Positions 6,874-13,041 of a stretch of 13,041 nucleotides of DNA are shown here, one piece after another. Both the position numbers and the translations under genes were made by a program. The notes beneath the pieces are model-generated. The model had not been told where the DNA came from, made no database searches, and saw nothing but the letters and a program-made list of their open reading frames with translations. Each line of letters opens with the position of its first letter. Within the stretch, counting starts at the first letter, position 1. Source of the stretch: Treponema sp. (GTDB lineage: Bacteria; Spirochaetota; Spirochaetia; Treponematales; Breznakiellaceae); contig JAIRZS010000203.1 in assembly GCA_031267115.1 (NCBI GenBank), forward strand, positions 1-13,041, written 5' to 3'.

Positions 6874-8730
6874 ATGGAGAAAGTGTCCCTTAGAGTTTTT
6901 AAATCTATCCTGCCCTATATTTTCCGTTACCGGCGGCAGTACGTTTTTGGCATTCTCTGCCTGGTATTTGTAGATGCCGCGCAGATGCTGATCCCCCAGC
7001 TGATGAGGAGGGCCGTCGATTTAATCAGCCTGGGCGATTTTGAATGGAAAGCGGTTTTTTTTCTTGCGCTGGGAATGGCCGGCGCTATGGGCGGCATCTG
7101 CCTGGGCCGTTTCTGGTGGCGTTTCTTTATTCACGGGGCGTCCCGCCGCATTGAGACGGAGATACGGAATGGAATTTTCGAACACCTTCTGACTCTCTCG
7201 TACGATTTCTACCAGAAGAACAAGATCGGGGACCTTATGGCCCGCTCCACCAACGATCTGGGCGCGGTACGCATGGCGATAGGCTGGGGGCTGGTTAATG
7301 TCTTTGACGGCATTGCCATGAGCGTGGCCATCGTGATCATCATCTTTATCCAGGACGCCCGTACCGCCTTTTTTGCCGTCCTCCCCCTGCCGGTAATTAC
7401 CGCGCTGATACTGCTCTTCGGAAAGGTAGTGGGAAAGCAGTTTTTCCGGGTCCAGGAAACCTATTCCAAAATGAGCGATACGGTGCAGGAAACTTTCGCG
7501 GGTATCCGGGTGATAAAGTCTTTTGTCAAGGAATCCTGGTTTGCCGGTAAATTCTCCGCCGCCAACGATGATTACCGGAAAGCCAACATGGTCCTGGTAA
7601 AATTTTTCGGGATATTTTTCCCTTTAATAGCGTTCCTGTCGGGGCTTACCACGCTGATACTGCTCCTTGTCGGCGGGCAGCGGGTGGTCCAGGGCTTGAT
7701 GACTCCCGGCGACTTTGTGGCCCTGGAAAGCTACCTCCAGATGCTGATCTGGCCGCTTATGGGTGCGGGTTTTATGGTGAATCTGATCCAGAGGGGGGCG
7801 GCGGCGCTTGCCCGGATAAACGAAGTGCTTGATACAAAGCCTTCTATTGCTTCCCCGGAACATCCGCTAGTTTCCGCCGGGAGCGTTCCGGTAGGCCGGG
7901 TGAAAGCCCCGCTTATTGAATTGCGCTCTCTTTCTTTTTCCTATCCGGGCGGCGGCAATGTTCTTGAGGGTATCGATCTTGTTGTTGAAGAGGGGGCTAC
8001 GATCGGCATTCTGGGGCGTACCGGGGCGGGAAAATCGACACTGATAAAGACGCTGGTGCGCATGGTGGATCCCCCGCCGGGGACCGTGCTGGTAAAGGGG
8101 ATACCTGTAGCGGACTGGGACCTGCGGACCCTGAGGAGTCTCTTCGGGGTAACCCCGCAGGACAGCTACCTTTTTTCGGACACGCTGAAAAATAACATAA
8201 ATTACGGGCTTGAGCCGCAGGCCGGAAGCGGGGAAAAGATTCCGGAAGGGGAAGGGGCGCTTAACGGGGCGGTGGAGCTTGCGGCGCTTGACCAGGATTT
8301 GAAAAATTTCCGCCAGGGCTGGGAAACCCTGATAGGGGAACGGGGGCTCACGCTTTCGGGCGGGCAGAAGCAGCGGGTTGCCATTTCCCGGGCGGTGATA
8401 GGGGCGCCCGAAATACTGATCCTCGACGATTCCCTTTCGGCGGTGGACGCGGAAACTGAAAAGAAGATATTAACGGCGCTCTTTCGGGAACGGAAGGGGA
8501 AAACGACTATTATTATTTCCCACCGGGTATCGACACTGCGGAACGCCGGCTGGGTGATTGTGCTTGACAGGGGGAGGGTAAGCGAGGCGGGAAAACCCGG
8601 CGAACTGGCTGAGCGGGGCGGGTTTTACGCGCAGACAGCCGAGCTCCAGCAGCTTGACAGCGGCTATCCGGCCCGTTCTGCCGGAGGGCGGCCGCGGGAC
8701 GGCGGCGTTAAACGGGGGCGCGATGTCTGA
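6874..8730 (+). CDS. ABC exporter subunit with degenerate ATPase site (heterodimer half)
   Basis: A 618-aa half-transporter with an exporter (type IV) membrane domain followed by a nucleotide-binding domain. About six membrane helices lie between residues 20 and 305 (for example near 22-42, 60-80, 135-160, 165-185, 245-268). The ATPase domain spans about 348-592: Walker A GRTGAGKST at 381-389, Q-loop Gln429, signature LSGGQ at 494-498, Walker B ending in Asp518, H-loop His550. The residue after the Walker B Asp is Asp519 instead of the catalytic Glu, as in the degenerate half of heterodimeric exporters such as TM287/288. Its canonical LSGGQ should complete the active site formed with the next gene's Walker motifs. 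The gene overlaps that partner by 8 nt. A Gly/Arg-rich tail (about 595-618) follows the ATPase domain. Substrate is unknown; multidrug, lipid or peptide export are all possible. The ribosome binding site upstream of ATG 6874 is weak. Confidence 0.93.
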   Translation: MEKVSLRVFKSILPYIFRYRRQYVFGILCLVFVDAAQMLIPQLMRRAVDLISLGDFEWKAVFFLALGMAGAMGGICLGRFWWRFFIHGASRRIETEIRNGIFEHLLTLSYDFYQKNKIGDLMARSTNDLGAVRMAIGWGLVNVFDGIAMSVAIVIIIFIQDARTAFFAVLPLPVITALILLFGKVVGKQFFRVQETYSKMSDTVQETFAGIRVIKSFVKESWFAGKFSAANDDYRKANMVLVKFFGIFFPLIAFLSGLTTLILLLVGGQRVVQGLMTPGDFVALESYLQMLIWPLMGAGFMVNLIQRGAAALARINEVLDTKPSIASPEHPLVSAGSVPVGRVKAPLIELRSLSFSYPGGGNVLEGIDLVVEEGATIGILGRTGAGKSTLIKTLVRMVDPPPGTVLVKGIPVADWDLRTLRSLFGVTPQDSYLFSDTLKNNINYGLEPQAGSGEKIPEGEGALNGAVELAALDQDLKNFRQGWETLIGERGLTLSGGQKQRVAISRAVIGAPEILILDDSLSAVDAETEKKILTALFRERKGKTTIIISHRVSTLRNAGWVIVLDRGRVSEAGKPGELAERGGFYAQTAELQQLDSGYPARSAGGRPRDGGVKRGRDV

Positions 8731-10858
8731 ATATTTTGAAAGTGAGGAAGTGGTAAAGGACTACGACAGCGCCATTGTCAGAAGAATCCTTTCCTGCATC
8801 AAGCCGTACAAGTTCCTTTCCTTCCTCATTGTTATTACCCTGGGGGCTTCCACTATCGGCGAGCTTTTTGTCCCGGTGCTGCTGCAACGGGTGATTGACG
8901 AGGCCGTGCTCGCCCGCTACCTCGTAATCCGCGCGGACGTTCTGGCGCGGGAACGTGCAGGCCTTTCACCGGAATCGCGTAATGCTATTGACGCTATTAT
9001 CGCGGAAAAACGCGCCGTAAAGATAGGGGACCGGGTGTTTATTTCCCAGGGGCAGGATACGCGCCTTTCCGGAAAAGCGGAAGGCGAATTGCAGGGCAGG
9101 GGAATCTTTGAGGATGAGAGATGGTACGCCTTTTCCTGCGGGGAAGAATGCCCGGCCCGGGAAGTAATTGGCGCGAGGCCGGATTTGTTTGTTACGGAGG
9201 ACAGGAACGCGGCCATACGTACCCGCGATTTGTACGGCCTCTCTCCGGAGGAAATAAGGGCGGTCAGGGGAAAAGACATTACGTATATCATAAGGACCGT
9301 GCTGTTTTTATTTATAATCCTGTGCGCGGTTTTCTTTTTCGCTTTTGTCCAGACCTGGACCACGACCCTGATAGGCCAGCATGTTATGAAGGATCTGCGC
9401 CTTGCCCTGTTCAGGAAAACCGCTTCCCAGTCTACGGATTTCCTTTCCCGGCACCCTGTTGGAAGAATCGTCACCCGCCTGACAGGGGATGTGGAAACGA
9501 TAAACGAATTTTTCACTTCGGTTCTGGTGGCCTTTCTCAAGGATCTTTCGGTGATGATAGGGGTGCTTATTACCCTGTTCCTCCTCTCCCCGTCCCTGGC
9601 CGCCATAACCCTCGCCACCATGCCGCCGGTGCTTGTAGTTACGCTTATCAGCAGGCTTAAGGCCAGGGACGCTTTCAGGAGGCAGAGGACCGCCAGTTCG
9701 CGGGTAAACTCCTACCTTTCTGAAAGGCTCTCCGGCGTACAGGTAGTGCAGCTTTTCCTGGGCGAAAAGAAGAGCGCCTCTGAATTCGACGTGAGAAACA
9801 GGGAACTGCTGGACGCCAATCTGGGGGAGATGTACGTGTTTGCCACCTTCCGGCCCCTGGTGGAATGGCTGTCCACGGTGACTACCGCGGTAATCATCAC
9901 CGCCGGGGCCGCCATGGTGCTAAAACTGTCGATCTCGCTGGGAGTGCTTATCGCCTTTATCAACCTTATCGGCATGTTTTATTTTCCGGTGATGGACATT
10001 GCGGAAAAGTACACCCTGCTCCAGTCCGCAATGGCCGGAGGGGAGCGGGTGTTCAAGCTGCTTGATACGGAAGAAGCCATACCGGACAGGGGGAAGCATT
10101 CCATTCTTGGGGCTGTGAGGGGGCATATTGAATTTAACGATGTGCGTTTTGCCTATAAAAAAGGCGAAGACGTGCTTAACGGCCTTTCTTTTACCGTAAA
10201 TCCGGGGGAGATGGCCGCCATTGTAGGCTATACCGGGGCGGGAAAAACAACAATTACGAATGTACTCGCGCGCCTCTGGGATATTGACGGGGGCAGCATA
10301 AAACTCGACGGAGTCCCCATTCAGGATATACCGATTGAGGATCTGCGCCGGTCGGTGCTTCCGGTATTGCAGGATGTGTTCCTCTTTTCCGGGACCATCG
10401 CGGAGAATATCAGCCTGGGACTCCCTATGGACGAGGGCCGGATCGAGGAAGCCGCCAAAACAGTACACGCGCATGAATTCATTTCCCGGCTTCCCGGCGG
10501 CTACCGGACTATGCTTTCGGAAGGCGCCGCCAATATTTCCTCGGGCCAGCGGCAGCTTATCAGTTTTGCCAGGGTAATCGCCCATAATCCCGCCATTGTA
10601 GTGCTTGACGAGGCTACCAGTTCTATTGACACTGAAACCGAACATCTGATCCAGTTGGGAATGCGGCAGGTGCTGGCGGGCCGCACCTCGGTGGTAATAG
10701 CCCACCGGCTTTCCACCATACGCCACGCGGATCGTATCATGGTGCTTTCTGGCGGCCGTCTTGTAGAGGAGGGCCGGCATGAGGACCTTATCGCGCAAAA
10801 CGGGCTTTACGCCACGCTCTACCAACTGCAATACCAGAAACCCGACGGGGAAACCTAA
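8723..10858 (+). CDS. ABC exporter subunit with catalytic ATPase and extracytoplasmic insert
   Basis: The partner of the preceding subunit, 711 aa. I start it at ATG 8723, which has a G-run at 8714-8718 and overlaps the upstream stop by 8 nt; the longer frame from TTG 8654 lies inside the upstream gene. The first membrane helix is about 31-58, ending in the usual RVIDEA. The second is about 187-212. Between them lies an unusual insert of about 115-120 residues that topology places outside the cytoplasm. It has many charged residues and Cys139 and Cys143. Further helices follow to about 425. The ATPase domain spans about 468-705: Walker A GYTGAGKTT at 502-510, Q-loop Gln550, signature ISSGQ at 605-609 (altered from LSGGQ), Walker B VVLDE with Asp629 and the catalytic Glu630, His661. 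Intact Glu with an altered signature is the expected complement to the upstream subunit. BmrD of the Bacillus BmrCD exporter is a known example with an extracellular domain at this position. Confidence 0.93.
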   Translation: MSEYFESEEVVKDYDSAIVRRILSCIKPYKFLSFLIVITLGASTIGELFVPVLLQRVIDEAVLARYLVIRADVLARERAGLSPESRNAIDAIIAEKRAVKIGDRVFISQGQDTRLSGKAEGELQGRGIFEDERWYAFSCGEECPAREVIGARPDLFVTEDRNAAIRTRDLYGLSPEEIRAVRGKDITYIIRTVLFLFIILCAVFFFAFVQTWTTTLIGQHVMKDLRLALFRKTASQSTDFLSRHPVGRIVTRLTGDVETINEFFTSVLVAFLKDLSVMIGVLITLFLLSPSLAAITLATMPPVLVVTLISRLKARDAFRRQRTASSRVNSYLSERLSGVQVVQLFLGEKKSASEFDVRNRELLDANLGEMYVFATFRPLVEWLSTVTTAVIITAGAAMVLKLSISLGVLIAFINLIGMFYFPVMDIAEKYTLLQSAMAGGERVFKLLDTEEAIPDRGKHSILGAVRGHIEFNDVRFAYKKGEDVLNGLSFTVNPGEMAAIVGYTGAGKTTITNVLARLWDIDGGSIKLDGVPIQDIPIEDLRRSVLPVLQDVFLFSGTIAENISLGLPMDEGRIEEAAKTVHAHEFISRLPGGYRTMLSEGAANISSGQRQLISFARVIAHNPAIVVLDEATSSIDTETEHLIQLGMRQVLAGRTSVVIAHRLSTIRHADRIMVLSGGRLVEEGRHEDLIAQNGLYATLYQLQYQKPDGET

Positions 10859-10900
10859 TACGCTGATTGGACCTAATCACAAAGAAATATAAATAACCAC

Positions 10901-10986
10901 GAAGTCAAATCGAACCAATGGTTCACAGTAGAATAAGTAAGAAAAACAAACATCTTAGCTTTCCTTACTTATACTTATTTGACTTC
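10901..10986. repeat. AT-rich nested inverted repeat between convergent genes
   Basis: Outer arms 10901-10910 (gaagtcaaat) and 10977-10986 (atttgacttc) are perfect 10-bp complements. Inside, 10933-10941 (ataagtaag) pairs with 10964-10972 (cttacttat). The block is strongly AT-rich in contrast to the surrounding genes. It lies between the ABC gene end (10858) and the pyrD end (11021), so it could act as a bidirectional terminator, although no clean stem plus T-run is present. A small MITE-like remnant with terminal inverted repeats is an alternative. Confidence 0.5.
10912..10924. repeat. Short palindrome GAACCA-A-TGGTTC
   Basis: Six-base arms around one central base form a perfect palindrome just inside the left outer arm of the larger inverted repeat. 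It could be an operator-like site, but it is remote from any start codon, so a structural or repeat role is more likely. Confidence 0.4.
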
Positions 10987-11010
10987 TTCGACTTTGCGGT
11001 AAAATTCCAC
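10987..11010. repeat. 24-nt dispersed motif, copy B
   Basis: Same orientation and 22 of 24 bases identical to 2147-2170, including an exact 16-nt core (ttcgactttgcggtaa) and a shared tccac end. It abuts the right arm of the AT-rich inverted repeat and lies 10 nt beyond the pyrD stop codon. Unlike copy A, no GC-rich palindrome cluster follows it. Confidence 0.7.
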
Positions 11011-11020
11011 ACCGTATTTT

Positions 11021-12001
11021 TTAGCATGGAAATTTTTCCCGCCGTTCTTTTCTGATACTTAATTCTTCCACGCTTTCAATGCCGTTCCCCTTCATGTAGG
11101 CGTAAATGCCGTCCGCGATTTCGGTCATGGCCGGGGGATGGGCGAAGGTGGCGGTCCCCACTTCGACAGCGGCGGCCCCGGCCATGAGGAATTCCAGCGC
11201 GTCTTCAGCCGAGGCAATGCCGCCCATGCCTATAAGCGGCAGATCTACTTCTTCCGCAAGCTCCCAGACCATGCGAAGCGCGATAGGTTTTATAGCCGGC
11301 CCCGAAAGCCCGGCGGTAATGTTGTCAAACACCGGCCTCCGCCGGAAAATGTCAATGGCAAGGGCCTTAAAGGTATTCACCAGGGAAAGCGAGTCCGCGC
11401 CTTCGGCGGCGCAGGCCTTTGCCACTTCGCCAAGGCAAGGCGCGTTGGGAGACAGTTTTACTATCAGCGGTTTCGCGGCGGCTCTGCGTACCGCCCGTGT
11501 TACCCGGGAGGCGGCTTCCGGGTCAAGGCCGAAAGCCATGCCGCCCGCCTTTACGTTCGGGCAGGAGATGTTGAGTTCTATCATGTCAACGGAAGATAGG
11601 CCCAGGAGTTCCGCGCCCTGAACGTATTCTTCTACCGTCGAGCCTGAAAGATTGGCGATTACTACCGGGCCAAGGGCGCGGAGCCGGGGGAGTTCCCCTT
11701 CAATAAAGGCGGCGACGCCGGGGTTTTCAAGGCCGATTGAATTTAAAAGGCCGGAAGCGGTTTCCCGGAGCCTTGTCCCGGTATTGCCGGTACGCGCGTT
11801 AAATGTAAGGCCTTTAGTACAGATACCGCCCGGCGCGGCTGTGTCCAAAAGCCCCGAGTATTCCCGGCCATAACCGAAAGTGCCGGAGGCGGCGATTACC
11901 GGATTTTTAAAGCGCACCCCGGCTATGGTAACGGAGAGATCGGGCGTCCCCTGCCCGGACGGCGCGGCGTCCTGCTGCCGGGCGGTATTGCTGTTGTTCA
12001 T
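11021..12001 (-). CDS. pyrD: Dihydroorotate dehydrogenase, class 1B catalytic subunit
   Basis: Oxidises dihydroorotate to orotate with FMN, the fourth step of de novo UMP synthesis. It is cytoplasmic and works with PyrK to pass electrons to NAD. The 326-aa protein is a TIM barrel with family landmarks: NPVIAASGTFGYG at 33-45, Lys63 in CTKGLT, NSIGLENPG at 87-95, and NISCPNVKAGG at 144-154 with Cys147 as the catalytic base, the mark of class 1 enzymes. Lys182 in VKLSPN, GMGGIAS at 258-264 and VGTATF at 281-286 are FMN-phosphate and barrel-end motifs. The N-terminus has an extra, low-complexity stretch of about 20 residues (Asn, Gln, Gly, Pro) before the core begins near DLSVTIAGV. The ATG at 12001 has only a weak ribosome binding site and sits 9 nt after the pyrK stop, in a 16-nt duplication that may affect its translation. 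No alternative start matching the family is obvious. Confidence 0.95.
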   Translation of the reverse strand: MNNSNTARQQDAAPSGQGTPDLSVTIAGVRFKNPVIAASGTFGYGREYSGLLDTAAPGGICTKGLTFNARTGNTGTRLRETASGLLNSIGLENPGVAAFIEGELPRLRALGPVVIANLSGSTVEEYVQGAELLGLSSVDMIELNISCPNVKAGGMAFGLDPEAASRVTRAVRRAAAKPLIVKLSPNAPCLGEVAKACAAEGADSLSLVNTFKALAIDIFRRRPVFDNITAGLSGPAIKPIALRMVWELAEEVDLPLIGMGGIASAEDALEFLMAGAAAVEVGTATFAHPPAMTEIADGIYAYMKGNGIESVEELSIRKERREKFPC

Positions 12002-12027
12002 TGCCGTCGTTTATTGCTGTTGTTCAT
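11986..12027. repeat. 16-nt direct repeat spanning the pyrK end and pyrD start
   Basis: The plus-strand sequence tattgctgttgttcat occurs exactly at 11986-12001 and at 12012-12027, 26 nt apart. On the coding (minus) strand one copy is read as the last codons of pyrK (EQQQ-stop). The other is the first codons of pyrD (MNNSN). Because 26 is not a multiple of three, the upstream ATG at 12027 opens a separate nine-codon frame (MNNSNKRRQ) whose TGA overlaps the pyrD ATG as ATGA. This looks like a short tandem duplication of the pyrD start region. Confidence 0.75.
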
Positions 12028-12835
12028 CGAAAGCAAATTCCTCTGCCTTAAAGATAGGCCCGTCCGCGCAGCAGCGGCGGTTGCCCTTGCCCGTAACAAC
12101 CGTACAGCCCAGGCACGCCCCGACGCCGCAGGCCATTCGCCGCTCCAGGCTGACCCGGCAGGGGACAGCCGCTTCCCGGCATTTGGCCGCTACCTCCCTG
12201 AGCATAGCCTCCGGCCCGCAGGCAAAGACCGCCGGGTATCCTACGGGGTCGAAAAAGCCGGTGATAAGCCCCCGGTGTTTCGCGCCGCTGTTTTCGGCCG
12301 CCACAAGAAGCCGGCGGTGGTGAAGGGCCGCCTCCCCCAGGAAGGCCGCTTCCCCGGCATGGTCTTTAAAAGCGGCCCTGACCCCGAGGTAATAGTCGAA
12401 TTCCCGATCCGGGTAACTGGCGGCAAGGGACGACAGGGACGCGACGCCCACTCCCCCGGCGACAAGGGCAATGGCTTTGCCCCCGCTCCCGCCGTCTCCG
12501 GGATTTTCGGGCGGGAAGAAATCCTCCCAGCAGTTTCCCAGCGGGCCGCTTAATCCGGCGCTTTCCCCGGGGCGCATCGCGGCAAGCTCGCGGGTTCCCC
12601 TTCCCCGCACGGCAATGAGAAAGCGGAGTTTCCCGCCGCCAAAGGATTCCGCGCCGGCAGGCCGGGGGAGGAATACGGAGCTTCTTTCAGGCTTGATCAT
12701 AAAAAACTGCCCCGCCTTTGGCGCCGGGCCCGGCCAGTCAAATTCCAGGCGGAATATCCCGTCCGCTATGGCGGCGGAACTGAGCAGCGGCGATTGGCGC
12801 AGGGTTTTCAAAGGCAGGCTTTCCGGGGCGGCCAT
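12011..12835 (-). CDS. pyrK: Dihydroorotate dehydrogenase electron transfer subunit
   Basis: The FAD and 2Fe-2S subunit of class 1B dihydroorotate dehydrogenase, which takes electrons from PyrD and reduces NAD. The protein is 274 aa. Its ferredoxin-reductase-like barrel (about 10-100) contains AGQFFMIKP and LPRPAGAE at 56-63. The usual FAD-binding motif in this family is RP-x-S, and here Gly follows RPA, a divergent point. The NAD-binding domain has VAGGVGVASLSSLA at 125-138 and FACGPEAML at 204-212. The iron-sulfur cluster motif is complete: Cys236, Cys241, Cys244 and Cys256, within ACGVGACLGC and CADGPIF. The start codon ATG 12835 shares its A with the TAA stop of pyrF (TAATG), so translation is coupled. 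The last bases carry one copy of the 16-nt duplication. Being next to pyrD confirms the assignment over other oxidoreductases. Confidence 0.93.
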   Translation of the reverse strand: MAAPESLPLKTLRQSPLLSSAAIADGIFRLEFDWPGPAPKAGQFFMIKPERSSVFLPRPAGAESFGGGKLRFLIAVRGRGTRELAAMRPGESAGLSGPLGNCWEDFFPPENPGDGGSGGKAIALVAGGVGVASLSSLAASYPDREFDYYLGVRAAFKDHAGEAAFLGEAALHHRRLLVAAENSGAKHRGLITGFFDPVGYPAVFACGPEAMLREVAAKCREAAVPCRVSLERRMACGVGACLGCTVVTGKGNRRCCADGPIFKAEEFAFDEQQQ

Positions 12836-13041
12836 TAATAACCGGCGCTCCCGGCGGCAGCGCTGTTTGCCTTTGCCGCCGCCCTTATGGCGTCCCGCAT
12901 TTCAATGACAGCCTCGCGGGCGGCCTCCGCGGCAAAACCGTTCCCCGCGTCTTCCGCGCCGCCGTCACGCGCCGCCGCCATCCATGCCCTGAGTATTGAC
13001 CTTGAAGCGTTTACCACCGCGCCGTTCCCTCCGGCAAGCAG
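12835..13041 (-). CDS. pyrF: Orotidine 5'-phosphate decarboxylase, C-terminal part (type 2)
   Basis: The frame is open to the window edge, so only the last 68 residues are visible and the start is outside. The segment contains GGNGAVVNASRSILRAW near its beginning. This matches the C-terminal phosphate-binding motif of type 2 (long form) orotidine monophosphate decarboxylases, where Ser-Arg follows a Val-Asn or Ala-Thr pair. The remainder is an Ala/Arg-rich helix with AAREAVIEMRDAIRAAAK, also typical of that family's last helix. The enzyme makes UMP from OMP, the final step of the pathway. Its stop overlaps the pyrK start by one base. A GTG at 13017 is in frame but cuts off the motif and is not the real start. 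Fusion to PyrE upstream cannot be judged from here. Confidence 0.75.
   Translation of the reverse strand: MLAGGNGAVVNASRSILRAWMAAARDGGAEDAGNGFAAEAAREAVIEMRDAIRAAAKANSAAAGSAGY

Noticed and set aside
8654..8722. TTG at 8654 as the start of the second ABC subunit
   Set aside because: The extra 23 residues are read from another frame of the upstream gene and are not transporter-like. ATG 8723 has a nearby G-run and a typical short overlap.
9920..10831. Minus-strand open frame of 303 codons
   Set aside because: Antisense to the ATPase domain of the second ABC subunit, whose Walker and signature motifs are intact. No motif or ribosome binding site supports the antisense frame.
1..13041. CRISPR array, tRNA, rRNA, transposase or toxin-antitoxin genes
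   Set aside because: No regularly spaced repeats, no cloverleaf-like or rRNA segments, and no protein with such motifs were seen on either strand.

Overview
The window is dense bacterial chromosome with high-GC coding regions and short intergenic gaps. It looks like a spirochaete, most plausibly a Treponema relative (the termite-gut or Breznakiella-like group is my best guess). That placement rests on overall gene style and the palindromic intergenic repeats, not on a diagnostic marker, so treat it as tentative. No rRNA, tRNA, transposase, phage gene or CRISPR array was seen.

Layout, left to right. (1) 1-179: an intergenic stretch with three back-to-back perfect palindromes, then a weak promoter candidate. 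(2) 180-2128, plus strand: two envelope-directed genes, an unrecognised secreted protein and a secreted protein with a degenerate RlpA-like N-terminus, a long Pro/Ala-rich linker and a C-terminal SPOR domain. (3) 2129-2346: an intergenic stretch with a 24-nt motif that recurs at 10987-11010, a cluster of three GC-rich palindromes, and a good sigma70-type promoter. (4) 2347-10858, plus strand: six tightly packed genes, probably one operon. They are a DegT-family aminotransferase homologue lacking the Schiff-base lysine, NAD kinase, RecN, an all-helical protein of unknown function, and the two subunits of a heterodimeric ABC exporter. (5) 10859-11020: an AT-rich convergent intergenic region with nested inverted repeats. 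(6) 11021-13041, minus strand: the 3' end of a pyrimidine operon, pyrF (partial) - pyrK - pyrD.

How the genes work together. The SPOR protein and its neighbour probably act at the septum or cell wall. NAD kinase and RecN are housekeeping functions (NADP supply and double-strand-break repair) joined by an 8-nt overlap. The two ABC subunits form one exporter: the first has Asp at the catalytic Glu position of Walker B, the second has the intact Glu but an altered signature, and the second carries an extracytoplasmic insert of about 115 residues. PyrK and PyrD form the NAD-dependent (class 1B) dihydroorotate dehydrogenase, and PyrF performs the last step to UMP.

I see no clear new defence or mobile system. 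The points most worth checking are the lysine-less DegT protein at the head of the nadK-recN operon, the ABC exporter insert, the intergenic repeat families, and a 16-nt duplication at the pyrK-pyrD junction that creates a nine-codon mini-ORF ending on the pyrD start codon.
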